Counted from the first letter of the stretch, positions 10,557-20,930 are shown. The stretch: DNA of 46,500 nucleotides from Prorocentrum cordatum (GCA_963575745.1 CAUYUJ010003414.1:412559-459058), one strand, 5' to 3'. Numbers and translations: made by a program. Notes: generated by a model from the letters alone, not told the origin.

Positions 10557-10670
10557 CTTCCTCCTCCTCCTCCTCCTCCTCCTCCTCCTCCTCCCACTCC
10601 CTCTCCCTTCCTCCTCACTGCTCCTCCCCCTCCTCCTTTTCCTCTCTTCCTCCTTCTCCTCCTCCTCCGC
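10557..10670. repeat. CTC triplet array
   Basis: CCTCCT-rich tract. The sequence on both sides (to 10907) is non-repetitive with no supported gene. Confidence 0.9.
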
Positions 10671-10907
10671 CTGCTCTGGATGGCAAGAAACATATTATAC
10701 CAGAATCAAGCCTAAAACGCGGAAACTTCGGTGCCACTTCTTGGTTGTGGTCCATTAAATGGTCATCGTCAATTCGTGGATTGTCCTCGCGAGTTGGCGG
10801 CAGCTGGCATGGACCACGATCAAGATCGGCGTCGACAAGATCCTGCGACATCTTGGCCATGGTCATCGTGCTTCTTCCCTCCTACTCCTGGCACCCTCCA
10901 CATGTCT

Positions 10908-11100
10908 GGGGGCCTCCCACATGGTGTCCGAGCAGATGGGGTCGGAGGTCGCGCTGCATCGCCGATGCGTCGCCAGCGTATCGGCGCCGTCGGCGTGGAG
11001 AGAATCGGGCTCCACATTAAGCCGCATCGCCGACGTATCGGTGATGCGGCGCGATCCTGCGACCCCGTCTGCTCGGACTCCATCTGGGATTCCTCTGGTC
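10908..11100. mobile_element. Family F foldback element
   Basis: The left arm is TGTCCGAGCAGATGGGGTCG, then GAGGTCGCGCTGCATCGCCG. The right arm, reverse complemented, is AGTCCGAGCAGACGGGGTCG, then CAGGATCGCGCCGCATCACC. The arms span about 60 bp each with a short loop around 11000-11030. A half copy is at 12826-12895. No coding capacity. Confidence 0.7.
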
Positions 11101-11224
11101 GGGAACTGTTGGATAGCGTGTCGCTCCGCCGGCTCTGGGCCACCACGCCTCAGTGCGACACGCTGTCCACGTGCCCATTTCCAGAGGTCCAAGTCCCGAC
11201 CCCATTTAAAGTCCCAGAATTACA

Positions 11225-11430
11225 AGAAGAAGAAGCAGAAACAACAAAAAAAAAAACAAAAAGTGTTCGACGGTCCGCGCGGATTTCTTGGATCCGCGCT
11301 GGACCCCCCTCCCTGGCACCCCGAGCGCGCCAGGGGCGGCGCCGGAAGCGCCGCCGGGGGGTCCCCGCGCAGATCCAGGAGACACGCGCGGGCCTCCGAC
11401 AGTCTGTGTTCATGCCGCTGCTTGTTCATT
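11225..11430. mobile_element. Family A foldback element, copy 4
   Basis: GTCCGCGCGGATTTCTTGGA then TCCGCGCTGG on the left matches GCAGATCCAGGAGACACGCG then CGGGCCTCCGAC inverted on the right. The central dyad AGCGCGCCAGGGGCGGCGCC is shared with the 1.5-kb and 26.1-kb copies. On minus it lies directly after a UEV-like exon (11516 to about 11430), so it may again be intronic. Confidence 0.75.
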
Positions 11431-11516
11431 CGGCGAGCGTCGGAGTGGCGAGGCAGCCCCCGCCGATACACCGGGGGGTTCTCCGAGAACGCGGCCGCCA
11501 GGGCAGCGACGAGCTC
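11430..11516 (-). CDS. UEV-domain C-terminal exon candidate (TSG101/VPS23-like)
   Basis: After a GCGCAG acceptor on minus, the frame reads ELVAALAAAFSENPPVYRR and continues GLPRHSDARRMNKQ. The pattern of a hydrophobic helix, then Phe, then PPVY is how UEV domains of the TSG101/VPS23 (ESCRT-I) family end. Exon 4 of the UEV gene at 26.4-25.3 kb stops just short of this helix, and both borders would be phase 0. It could therefore be the next exon of that gene, across an intron of about 13.8 kb. It could also belong to a separate copy, because the open frame extends upstream to 11690 without a UEV match. A family A element begins at its 3' end. Confidence 0.4.
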
Positions 11517-11800
11517 CTGCGCGCCGCGCCAGGGTGGAGGGGGTTCCGCGGGGGCCGTGGCGAAGACAGAGTCGCGCGGTCGTCTGTGCTGCCAGGAGCA
11601 GCGCTGAGAAAGGAACCGAAGGGCTTTTCTGGCCACAGCGAGCCTCGGCCACAAATGGGTTCCGTGACCCGGACCTTGCGGGGCGGCCAAACATTCAGAG
11701 GCCCTCCTGCGCCCGAGGTGGACCTTGTTTCAGCGTCTTGTCAGAGAGACGAGGCCAGGAGGAAAACAAGTTTGTGCCGAGACTCGTCTGACATGACTGA
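11517..11800. other. Unassigned, open on minus
   Basis: The minus frame of the UEV-like exon stays open to 11690 (ARKALRFLSQRCSWQHRRPR, then DSVFATAPAEPPPPWRG). No domain is recognised. It is either coding sequence of a different protein or intron. Confidence 0.35.
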
Positions 11801-12165
11801 GAGTTGCCCCTTCCCTTCTCCCCCCTCCTTCCCCCACTCCCTGATCCTCCTCCCCCCCTCCCACACCTCTCCTTCCCCTCCTCCCACTCCCTCCCTCTCC
11901 CTCCCCCCTCCCTGCTCTTTTCCTCTCTCCTCCTCCTCCTCCTCCTCCTCCTCCTCCTCCTCCTCCTCCTCCTCCTCCTCCTCCTCCTCCCCCTCCCCCT
12001 CCTCCTCCTCCTCCCCCTCCCCATCCTCCTCCTCCTCCTCCTCCTCCTCCTCCTCCTCCTCCTCTCCTCCTCCTCCCCCTCCTCCCCCTCCTCCCCCTCC
12101 TCCCCCTCTTCCTCCTCCTCCTTCTCCTCCTCCTCCTCCTCCTCCTCCTCCTCCTCCTCCTCCTC
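11800..12165. repeat. CTC triplet array
   Basis: Pyrimidine tract, CTC/CCCCT, with near-perfect CTC units at 11930-11990 and 12130-12166. Confidence 0.95.
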
Positions 12166-12297
12166 CTGACGACTCACATTGCGAACAGCAAGGTTAGTGT
12201 GACCTAGCCTCACCTGCTCATAAACGCTTCACTTCATGCCTGTGAGGCCGCAGTTGACTGGGAAGGATCAAAGGGCCGCACTTCTGCGGCGATCCAC

Positions 12298-12640
12298 TTC
12301 CTCCTCCTCCTCCTCCTCCTCATCCTCCTCCTCCTCCCTCCTCCGCCCTCCTCCGCCTCCTCCGCCTCCTCCGCCCTCCTCCGCCCTCCTCCGCCCTCCT
12401 CCCTCCCTCCTCTCCTCCTCCTCCTCCTCCTCCTCCTCCTCCTCCTACTCCTCCTCCTCCCTCCTCCTCCTCCTCCTCCTCCTCCTCCTCCTCCTCCTCC
12501 TCCTCCTCCTCCTCCTCCTCCTCCTCCTCCCCTCCTCCCCCTCCCCCCCCCTCCCTCAAGCTCTCCATTCCCCTCCCACTCCCACCTCCTCCCTCGACCA
12601 TCCCCCACTCTTCTCCTCCTCCTCCTCCTCCTTCTTCCTC
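12298..12640. repeat. CTC/CCG triplet array
   Basis: Pyrimidine tract with CTCCG variants (12340-12400) and about 30 near-perfect CTC units at 12460-12530. Confidence 0.95.
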
Positions 12641-12825
12641 GGTCCTGAGTCCAAGCCAGGGCTGCACCAGTGTGCATCGGAGATCTTTCGGAGCCGGCGT
12701 GCGCGAAGGGCACACAGCTGGCGCCGCGGCCGCTCCGGGGCGCTCCGGAACGCTCCGAGAGCGTTCTGGAGCGCTCTCGAGCGATCCATGATCTGTCGTG
12801 GGCCTGCCGCCTGAAGTAGAGGCCT

Positions 12826-12895
12826 CCTAGATGGGGTCTGAGTAGATGGGGTCGGCGGACCGCACCGCATCGGCGATGCATCGGCGATACGACAC
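12826..12895. mobile_element. Family F half copy
   Basis: GGGGTCTGAGTAGATGGGGT, then CGGCGGACCGCACCGCATCG, then GCGATGC matches one arm of the 10908-11100 element. No inverted partner is seen before the 10-bp repeats begin. Confidence 0.55.
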
Positions 12896-13400
12896 CGCGG
12901 GACACCTCTCGATCTCAGTATCGATCTCACTCAACGGGACACCACGGGACGCCACATCGATTTCATCATCGATCTCACTATCGCTCATACTATCGACCTC
13001 ACTCGACGGGACACCACGGGACACCTCGGTGCACCACATCGATCTCAGTATCGATCTCACTCAACAGGACACCACGGGACACCACGGGACATCGGTGGAC
13101 ACTGCGAGCCACCGCCAGACGGACGGACGGACGGGCGGGCGGGGGAGAATCATTTGTCTCAACTACGCACTAGCAACGGCGCACACCACGGGACACCACG
13201 GGACCCCACGGGACACCGCGGAACACCGCTCAAGCCACCGCCGGACGGACGGCGGAGGAGAAACATCTGTCTTGACTTCGCCCTAGCAACGGCGGACACC
13301 ACGGGACACCACGGGACACCGCGGGACACCGCTCAAGCCACCGCCGGACGGACGGCGGAGGAGAAACATGTGTCTTGACTTCGCCATAGCAACGGCGGGT
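12896..13400. repeat. GGGACACCAC decamers and a 103-113 bp tandem array
   Basis: 12896-13100 mixes ATCGATCTCA and GGGACACCAC decamers. From 13100 to 13400 there are about three longer units, marked by TAGCAACGGC at 13171, 13284 and 13387. Each unit contains GGGACACCACGGGACACC, then AAGCCACCGCCGGACGGACG, then GAGGAGAAACAT. Confidence 0.85.
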
Positions 13401-13526
13401 TCATTCCTCTCGCGCGCCCACGCAACTTCGCCTCTCCCGCACGCACGGCACGAACGAAACGAAACGATTTCCCCGTTGGGGGTCTCCGTTCCACTGCGAT
13501 CTCACCCCCAACCTCCGATACAAAGT

Positions 13527-13675
13527 CTTGCCATCGCTCGGACGTCCAATACCCATGCATTTCCCGTTCCGTGCGTCATTATGTTTTGTCGCTGTTCGCA
13601 AGATTAAGCCCAGATGCTCTTCGATGGCCCTCGCCGAAGAGAAAGTGCACACGCACGATCGATGTCAAGCAGGGT
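13527..13675. mobile_element. Family B foldback element
   Basis: CCATCGCTCGGACGTCCA on the left; TGGCCCTCGCCGAAGAGAAA, then GTGCACACGCACGATCGATG on the right in inverted orientation. The middle is GTGCGTCATTATGTTTTGTC then GCTGTTCGC. It is the same family as the 10.3-kb copy and lacks the A core. Confidence 0.65.
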
Positions 13676-13825
13676 GGAACGAGGATGCGATTTTTGTTGG
13701 CGCAGTAGGAGGGCGCCAGGAGCCCCAACTGGAAGGCCTACGTAGAAGAGAAGGGCGAGAGCACCGCTGCAGCAGGGGGCTCCGCCACAGGAGAGATGGA
13801 AGGATAGGGGACGAGAGATGAACGA

Positions 13826-14070
13826 GGAGGGTGCGCGGAGGAGGAGGAGGAGGAGGAGGAGGAGGAGGAGGAGGAGGAGGAGGAGGAAGAGCGAGGGTGC
13901 AAGGAGGAGGAGGAGGAGGGGGAGGATGAGGATGAGGAGGAGGGAGGAGGAGGAGGAGGAGGAGGAGGAGGAGGAGGAGGAGGAGGGAGGGAGGAGGAGG
14001 AAGAGGAGGGCCAGGCAGGGAGAAAGCAGGAGAGGGAAGAAGAGGAAGGAGGAGGAGCTGGGAGGAGGCA
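13826..14070. repeat. GGA triplet array
   Basis: Purine tract of GGA units with a GATGAG interruption at 13925-13940. Confidence 0.95.
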
Positions 14071-14370
14071 ACATCATATCGGCCGACCTCCTTGGCAGCG
14101 TGAGGCTGGGAAATTTTATGTTACTGTGTCATGTGTGCCATCTTCCGTTGTGATGTCTCTTGCTTCTCCAATATTGTATCCATTCTACTATCTGCTGAAA
14201 GGCCTGGGGCGTTACAAGTAACACCAGGTGACCCGGTGGGGTGCTCCTCAGCCGAGTGGTCGTGCTGGGCTGCTTTGCGATTCTCATGGAAAGGCACTCC
14301 ACGACCAGGAGGGCTCTGGAGGCGTCGAAGAAGGCTCCAAGAGGAGCCGCAGAGGGCGTGACGAGTCCAA
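14071..14370. other. Unassigned spacer
   Basis: Mixed sequence between the GGA array and the CAAGACGGCC-type repeats. No supported gene. Confidence 0.4.
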
Positions 14371-14665
14371 GATGGCCGAGAATTGCGCCAAGATGTGGAC
14401 TATTGCCCCAAAGAGCCCCAAAACGCCCTCGTGAAGGCAATTACCATTGCTAAGCAATTGTGTGGTCAATCATTTGCATGTATGCGTCTCGTGTTTTGCT
14501 GTGGCATATCCCTAACTCTCTTCAAGACGGCCCCCAGGACTGCCGAGATTGCCCCAAACGGCCCCTGGCTGGCACTCAGGGGCCCCAAGATGCCACTCAA
14601 AAATCGCCCAAGAGGGCCCAGCAAAATCCAACGATGCCCTCAAGATCTGCCCAAAAGCCCTCAAG
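14371..14665 (+). repeat. CAAGACGGCC-type degenerate array
   Basis: CCAAGATGGCC, TTGCCCCAAAGAGCCCC, CAAGACGGCCCCCAGG and CCCAAGAGGGCCC words, interrupted by a unique segment at 14440-14520. Confidence 0.7.
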
Positions 14666-15040
14666 ACCCGCCTCCGTGCTCCCTGGCACGTTGAGGCGCG
14701 GCAGCATGCCAAGTGCTGTCTAGTGGAGTCAGAACGTGTATCAATGACGGGTGGTAAGGACGCGAGAGCCTTGGAAGCCGGGGTCGGGATTCTTGGGGCG
14801 GCGGGCGACCAGTGAAAACGGCACAGGACGGGCCGCAGAGGCAAAGTCCAAGACCCGAGATGAAGGCGCGCGCCCTTGCTGGGCGCCTTGGCTGCAGAGT
14901 TCCTAGGATCTTCTCAAGCACCTCCGCCGCTCTGCCGGCACTCGCCCGCGCGCCCCGCCCCCCCCCCCCACCCTCCCGGGACCTCGCGGGCAGCCCGACG
15001 CCTCCCTGGCGCTCTCCGGGGCGTCTGAGATGCAGAAGAT
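14666..15040. other. Unassigned spacer
   Basis: Includes a GC-rich block with a C-run at 14958-14970. No supported gene. Confidence 0.4.
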
Positions 15041-15192
15041 CCGAAGATGATTTCCAAGGCGGCCCCCGGCAGGCAGCCACGGCCGCCAAGATGGCCCAAG
15101 AGGCCCCCAAGACGGCCACGTGGCGGTTCCAAATCGCCTCAAGACGGCCCAAGGTGCCTCCAAGACGGCCCAAGAGGGTCACAAGAGGGGGT
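15041..15192 (+). repeat. CAAGACGGCC-type degenerate array
   Basis: CCAAGGCGGCCCCC, CCAAGATGGCCCAAGAGGCC and CCAAGACGGCCACG words, ending at 15188 before a T-rich and CTCTC-rich tract (15220-15350). Confidence 0.75.
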
Positions 15193-15630
15193 TGGGGGGC
15201 ATAGCGGCACCTCGCGTTTTTACGTTTTTAAAATTTCCTCTCTCTCGCTATATCCTCTCTCCGTCTCTCCCTCTCTCTCCCTCTCTTTCTCTCCTCTTCC
15301 TCCTCCCTCCTCCTCCCTCTTCATCCTCCTCCTCGCCCTCCTTCCTTTGTTCTCTCGGTTTCCCCCAAACACAACAGACCATTGGGAAAACCCAGAAAAG
15401 CAAAACAATCAATAAAATAACAAACAAACATGCAATGTTCTGGGAGAGTGCAGGCAACGAAGCGAACCCTTGCGAAACATTGCTTGTATGGTTTTGTTTG
15501 CTTTTATTGTTTTTTGGTTGTCCCACTGGTTTTTTTCCGGTTCTGCTCCCAAAGGGGATCCTGATCAGGAAGAGGAGGAGGAGGAGGAAGCGATGCTGCA
15601 CGCGTGCTCCTCCAGCCGCTCCCAAACACT
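15193..15630. other. CTCTC-rich tract and unassigned AT-richer spacer
   Basis: 15235-15350 is rich in CTCTCTC/CCTCCT. 15360-15600 is AT-richer than its surroundings (for example AATCAATAAAATAACAAACA). No gene is seen. Confidence 0.5.
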
Positions 15631-16352
15631 CCCAATCCGCGGGAGAAGGAACTTGAAAAGGTTGTCTTTTTTGCTTGTGCTTGGACTGGGGGGTGAACTT
15701 GACAAGGTTCATTCTCTAGCCGCGGGAGCGGGAACTTGAAAAGGCTCTCTTTCCCGCTTATGATTGGACTGGAGGGTGAACTTGAAAAAAAGGTTCACTC
15801 TCTAGCCGCGGGAACGGGAGGTTGAAAAGGTTTTCGTTCCCGTTCGTGCATGCGCTAGAGGGTGAATTTGAAAAAGGTTCACTCTTTAGGCGCGCGATAA
15901 GGGAACTTGAAAAGGTTTTCGTTCCCGCTTGTGCGTGGGCTGGAAGGTGAACTTGAAAAGTGTTAACTCTCTAGCCGCGGGAACGGGAACTTGAAAAGGT
16001 TCTCGTTCCCGCTTGTTCTTGGGCTGGAGGGTGAACTTGGACAAAGATTCGCACTCTAGCCGCGGGAAAAGGGACTTGAAAAGGTTCTCGCTCCCGCTTG
16101 TGCTTGGGCTGGAGGGCGAACTTGAAAAGAGGTTCACTCTCTGGCCGCGGGAACGGGAACTTGAGCATGTTGTCGTTCCTGGTGGTGCTTGCGCTGGAGG
16201 GTGAACTTGAAAAAGGTTCACTCCCTAGGAAAATGAACTTGGAAAGGTTCTCGTTCCCGCTGGTGCTTGCGCTGGAGGGTGAGCTTGTAAACGTTCACTC
16301 TCTAGCCGCGGGAACGGGAACTTGAAAAGGATTCTCGTTCCCGTTTGTCAAA
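15631..16352. repeat. 84-bp tandem array, about nine copies
   Basis: Units share GCCGCGGGAACGGGAACTTG, then AAAAGGTTCTCGTTCCCGCT, then TGTGCTTGGGCTGGAGGGTG, then AACTTGAAAAAGGTTCACTC. Starts near GAACTTGAAAAGG recur roughly every 84 bp (15651, 15733, 15904, 15987, 16073, 16157, 16319 and degraded ones). Each unit contains CGGGAAC...GTTCCCG arms that can pair. The period is a multiple of three, so a 28-residue repeat is open on minus. No start context or domain suggests it is translated. Confidence 0.9.
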
Positions 16353-16604
16353 CAATGTTTGCCACTGTTTCCCCGTCCTCCTTTTCCTCCTTCTCCTGAT
16401 CCGGGTCCTGCTTCTGCACCCCCTCCTGCTCCTGCTCCTGTGCTTTCCCGTGAGCGAGACGCGCAAGCCATTCGAAACATGACATTGCAACTGTCTGTTT
16501 TGCGGTCTTGCGTTTGGGTTGCGCCGGCAAGAAGACACATCATCAGCCTCCGCCTCCTCCACTTCCGCTTCCTCTTCCTCTGCGCCTGCTTGCGCGGATT
16601 CCTG

Positions 16605-17000
16605 CGTGGCTCCCTCATGGATCCTTCATGGTTCCCTCATGGTTCCCTCGTGGTTCCCCCATGGCTCCTTCGTGGCTCCCTCGCGGCCCCCTCATGGTTC
16701 CCTCGTGGCTCCCTCGGCTCCCTTACGGCTCCCTCATGGATTCCTCATGGCTTCCTTATGGCTCCCTCATGGCTCCCTCATGTCTCCCGCGTGTCTCCCT
16801 GATGGCTCCCTCATGTCTCCCTCATGGCTCCCTCATGGCTCCCTCATGACTCCGTCATGACTCCCTCATGGCTCCCTCATGTCTCCTTCATGGCTCCCTC
16901 ATGGCTCCCTCATGACTCCCTCATGACTCCCTCATGGCTCCCTCACGGCTCCCTCACGGCTTCCTCATGGATCCCTCATGCCTCCATCGTGGCTCTGTTA
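16605..17000. repeat. 11-bp tandem array (CTCCCTCATGG)
   Basis: About 35 units of CTCCCTCATGG with TTCATGG, CTCGTGG and CATGACT variants. Eleven bases per unit means all three frames cycle every 33 bp and stay open. These frames are not called as genes. Confidence 0.95.
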
Positions 17001-17452
17001 TGTATCATGTTGCTGACTTCGCGCGTTCTGCGAAGTTCGTGTTTCGATATTACTCTCTCGACTTACAATTCGCAAGCTGTGATGCTCCTTCGGCCTCGGC
17101 CACATGTGGAACAGCTCAGCCCAGCTCAAGTTATACATAAGATTGTAGCGCCCATCATATACAAGGGCATCCTAAAACGGGATGCCCCGTGCCATCCAAC
17201 AGGGAGCCGACGCCGACATGTTGTTTTGATGAGGCAGCATGTTATGAAGCCCCTGCCCATATTCCCTCCACGAAGATCCGTAATGCTCGATCGGCTCAAG
17301 CTGTTTCATCGCACGCGCCTTTCGGGCCTACGCTTCGCTCTCGCGACTGCCATGCCGTTGCTTGCCCGTGGTCGCCGCGTTGGTTCGATCGCCTCTCGCG
17401 GCCCCTGGCCCTCGCCTCCGACGCCCTACACTGGCAGCGCGTTTCTACCAGC
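17001..17452 (+). other. 5' flank of the transposase remnant
   Basis: A frame open from 17189 precedes the recognisable transposase at 17453. It has no motif and may be 5' leader, intron or unrelated insertion flank. Terminal inverted repeats of the transposon were not identified on either side. Confidence 0.35.
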
Positions 17453-18728
17453 ATGTCCGCCTATGAAAACTGGAGTGGGTTCTCCACCGCCGTCAACAAC
17501 ATCGACGGGATCAACCGCGGGGGGTTCCTCAAAAAAGTCAGGCGCGCCACTGTCAAGCATCTCGAGGTGTTGCCAGATACCGGAACTGGAAAAAGGCATT
17601 CGTTTTTGTTCAGGTGTTCGGGCTTGCCCCGCAGGACCTGGTGCGCCCTTTCGTGCGGTGCGGAGTACGCTCTGCCGCACGACGCGACGGGCGAAGGCGG
17701 GGAGCGGCTGAGTTGGCGGGGCCCTCAGCGCGACGGGGACTGTGACGAATGCAACGGGAAGCAGCCGAGCGCCGCTAACATGACATTCTTCGATGGCTCG
17801 CGTACGGGGCGCTGGATGGACAACTTGGACTGCTTGGTCATGTGGCTCGCTGACTACAGCCATCAGACCATGATCTTCGAGCTGTCCCACATCGACCACA
17901 AGGTGATCGACGCCTGGCTGCTCGCCTTCAGGGAGCGCGCGAGCGACTGGTACGACCTTATCTGTCCGAACGCGATTAAGAATCAGTGGGCGCCAGAGGG
18001 CGGCGTGCGCAAGCGGCCCGCTGCTCGACCCGCGCCGAAAAACGCCCCCGCCATGAAGGTCGCACAGATGAAGAAACCCGCGCGGAAGGTGCCCAAAAAG
18101 TTCGCAAAACAAGTCAAAAAAAACGATCGGCAAGCGCGTTCGCATTGCCGACGGGTCGTTCCTGAACAAGAACAAGCCGGGGAAGTTGAACAAGGCGGCG
18201 CGCCCCAATAAGGACCAGATCTGGATCTGGGGCGCCGTGCTGCAGGGGAAAGTTCGCGCGCACTTCAGGTTCCGCATCTTGGAGCACCCTGTGGACGCGA
18301 AGGACGTCAATCCCCGCGGGCACACGGAGATGAAAGACAATTTCGGCATGCTCAACTTCAGCAAGGGCGACATCTTTGTCTCGGACAACTAAGGCGCGAC
18401 CATATCATCCGTTAAAGCCATTCGACGCCAGAAGGGGCTCACGCAGAACACCTTGCGCCACGAGCTAGTGGACCACGATGATGGCGAGATCGTGAACGCC
18501 AAAGGACTCACCACCAATGTCATCGAAAGCAAGTGGGGTATCCTGAAGAGGTGGTTGAAGGCCAAGTACGGCGGCCAGCTCCCGAACTACTTGGACCACG
18601 TGAAATGGCGCTACGCGACTAACGAGTTCCAGGCGCGCTGCTACCTCAGCAAGGACCACCCGCTGATGGATGGGATGTATTACTACGTGCCTCTTCCCAG
18701 AGGTCTGAGCATTTTTGCCATGTCGTGA
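17453..18728 (+). pseudogene. Broken Merlin/IS1595-like (ISXO2-type) DDE transposase
   Basis: A cut-and-paste transposase in two frames. 17453-18115 encodes the N-terminal part: MSAYENWSGFSTAVNN, then a region with FRCSGLPRR and GRWMDNLDCLVMWLADYSHQ, corresponding to the IS1595 family's zinc-ribbon and helical region. A frame change at the A8 run 18116-18123 leads to IGKRVRIADGSFLNKNKPGK, holding the first acidic residue (Asp codon 18150-18152). The second, SDN, is at 18384-18386. A TAA at 18390-18392 follows at once. The frame then continues with LRHELVDHDDGEIVNAKGLT and TNVIESKWGILKRWL, with the third residue Glu at 18536-18538. The VNH-like VDH, GxxTNxIES and LKR...KYGG patterns are typical of the ISXO2/Merlin catalytic domain. 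All three catalytic acids survive, so the two lesions are probably young, or one is a sequence error. Confidence 0.85.
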
Positions 18729-19070
18729 GCTTGGGCGCGGCCGCGGCCGCGGGGGCCCGATGGGCCATATCATAAAGAGTGGAAGCGTTTTCCGTTGTCG
18801 CTCGGCTGAGAATAGCGGCGCACCAGGCGAGAGTGCGCCCGTATCCGAGAGCCTGAGATAGCAAGCATCAACTGCGACGTCATCATCTGCATCACCGAGA
18901 GCCCAAAACATATTCATCACATCATCGCTGCCTTCATCTTCACAAAGACGCGAGGTGCCGTTATGCCCCCCAACACAACAGGACCCCCAGCAGTGTCCGA
19001 AGAATTTCAAACCGTTGATTTTCCATCAGGTTTTGAAGGAGCTGTGCACTCTCGCCTGCTCAGGCTGTTG
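18729..19070. other. 3' flank of the transposase remnant
   Basis: It starts with a GGCCGCGGCCGC palindromic stretch (18738-18750). No gene and no clear inverted repeat with the upstream side. Confidence 0.4.
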
Positions 19071-19340
19071 TCAGCTCAAGACGGCCCAAGAATCCTCCGA
19101 GATGGCCCCAAAGACGGCCAACGAGGCCAAACAACTGGCCCAAGAGGACTCCACAATGGCCTACCAGCATCCAAGACGGCCCAAGAGGGCCTCCAGAGGG
19201 ACTCGAGACAGCCTTACAGAACCCTTCGGCGGCCCAAGACGCCACACGACGGCCTCCAGACATCCTGAATACGGCCACGAGGGCCCCAAGACGGCCCCAA
19301 GGACCCTCCAAGACTGTCCCGGAGGAGGCCAACACACGGC
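19071..19340 (+). repeat. CAAGACGGCC-type degenerate array
   Basis: TCAAGACGGCCCAAGA, CCCAAAGACGGCCAACGAGG and CCAAGACGGCCCCAAGG words. Preceded by CCGTTGATTTTCCATCAGG, then TTTTGAAGGAGC (19013-19044), which resembles the lead-in sequence of the units at 19985 and 20355. Confidence 0.8.
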
Positions 19341-19478
19341 CTCAAGACGGACAAGATGAGCTCTATCAAAGGTCCTCAAGAAGTGAAGACGGAAAATGCC
19401 ACATGTCACGGTTTTCCTCTTCCTCCTCCTTCCCCTCCTCGTAACCATCATCCTCACCATGCTCAGCATCCCCCTGGG

Positions 19479-19564
19479 GACACGAAGCGTCACGCGTGAC
19501 GGCTGCGCTGACACAGTGGCGCCTTCGAACAATCGCCACCCAGAATGCTGCGCTGGCACGGTGG
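19479..19564. repeat. Dispersed repeat D, copy 2
   Basis: Second copy of the unit at 10186-10264: GACACGAAGCGTCACGCGTG, then CGCCACCCAGAATGCTGCGC, then TGGCACGG. Confidence 0.65.
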
Positions 19565-19744
19565 CGGAACTTGCCGCAAGCAGCTGGATCCGCCGCCCCC
19601 TGTCGATTCATCGCAGGGGTGCCTGGCGTGCCGAATCCTATCGGTTTTGATTTTGGTTCGTTTTCCAAAAGAACTGGGCCTTCGGCGCGTCCCGCCGGGG
19701 TCCCGGGAGGCTCTTCCAGCCTCTTCCGGAGGTGGTTGCGGTGG

Positions 19745-20625
19745 GTTTTCCTGCCCCAGACGGCTCCAAGATGGCCCAAGATGGCCTCCAAGATGCTTCC
19801 GAGACGGCCAAGATGGCCTCCAAGACGGCTAAGATGGCCCCAAGATGCCTCCAAGACGGCCCAAGATGCACCCAAGACGGCCTGAGAGGGCCTCAAGCTG
19901 GCCTAAGAGGCCCCGAAGAGGCCTCCAAGACGGCCCAACAGGCCTCCAAGAGGTCCTCCAGGAAGGCCCGAAGAGGTCAAATTCATTGATTTTCCGTAGG
20001 TTTTTCAAGGATTCGGGCATTTGCGCCTCTTCGGTTTTCTGACGGCCCAAGACGGCCCAAGAGGCCCCCAAGGTCGCCCCAAGATCGCCCAAGAGGCCTC
20101 CAAGATGGCCCCATGACAGCCCAAGAGGCCCCCAAGACGGCCCAAGACGGGCCAAGAGGCCTCCAAGACGCCTAAGATGGCCTCCAAGACGGCCCTGGAG
20201 CATTCCAAGAGGTCCCCAAGTCGGCCCAGAGAGACCCCCCAAACGGCTTCCGACAGCGTCAGACGGGCCAGGAGCCCACCAAGTGCCGAAGATGGCCTTA
20301 AGATGGCCCAAGAGGCCTCCAAGAGGGCCTCCAGGAAGGCCCGAAAGGGCCACAATCATTGATTTCCTCAGAGTTTTTCAAGGATTATGGCATTTGCTTT
20401 TTTTCGGCCTCCCGACGGCCCGGGACGGCCCAAGTGCCCCCAAAGATCGACCAAGACGGCCACAAGAGGCCCCCAAGACGGCCCAAGAGGCATCCAAGAC
20501 GCTGGAGATGGCCTCCAAGACGGCCCAAGAGCCCTCCAAGACGTCCTCCAAGAAGGCCCGAAAGGGTCAAAATGGCCTCCAGACGGTTAAGATGACCTTC
20601 AAGATGCCCATGTGTTCCCCGAAGG
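19745..20625 (+). repeat. CAAGACGGCC array with about 370-bp higher-order units
   Basis: Dense GGCCTCCAAGACGGCCCAAG and GATGGCCTCC units. Between them a non-repetitive spacer recurs. GGTCAAATTCATTGATTTTC, then TTTTTCAAGGATTCGGGCAT, then TTGCGCCTCTTCGG lies at about 19975-20040. GGCCACAATCATTGATTTCC, then TTTTTCAAGGATTATGGCAT, then TTGCTTTTTTTCGG lies at about 20348-20412. Array plus spacer therefore duplicates with a period near 371 bp. Open frames on both strands are a repeat effect. Confidence 0.85.
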
Positions 20626-20930
20626 CTTTCCAAACCGATTCGGGGAACACATGATCCGATAGCTTGGAAGGTCTGGCCTCAACGTTCGGCCACATAGGCA
20701 CTTCCAAAAAGGCAGGGGGCGGCGGTGATTCGCCGTAGGCGTCTTCGATAAGCCCAGGACCGCCCTTGGTTGCCGGACGATGGCCCCAGGGGCGGCAGGA
20801 TGCCAAAGAGAGGCTGCCATATGGCACCCACCTTGGTTCAATCTAATTACAAGAAGGTCCAGCCTGGGGGGCTGGCGGCCGAAGCCTACGCAAGACCCAG
20901 CCTTCTCTTTCCTCCTCCCTCTTCCTCCTT
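20626..20930. other. Unassigned spacer
   Basis: Non-repetitive sequence between the CAAGACGGCC array and the next triplet array. No supported gene. GTGTTCCCCGAA at 20610 and TTCGGGGAACAC at 20639 form a 12-bp stem. Confidence 0.45.

Noticed and set aside
17278-17300. Second spliced-leader relict (CCGTA ... GGCTCAAG)
   Set aside because: Only the ends match. The middle has an insertion and several differences, so it is compatible with chance.
16359-17711. Overlapping frames with APSWLPHGSLM-type repeats
   Set aside because: An 11-bp tandem repeat keeps all three frames open. Part of the tail overlaps the transposase in a wrong frame.
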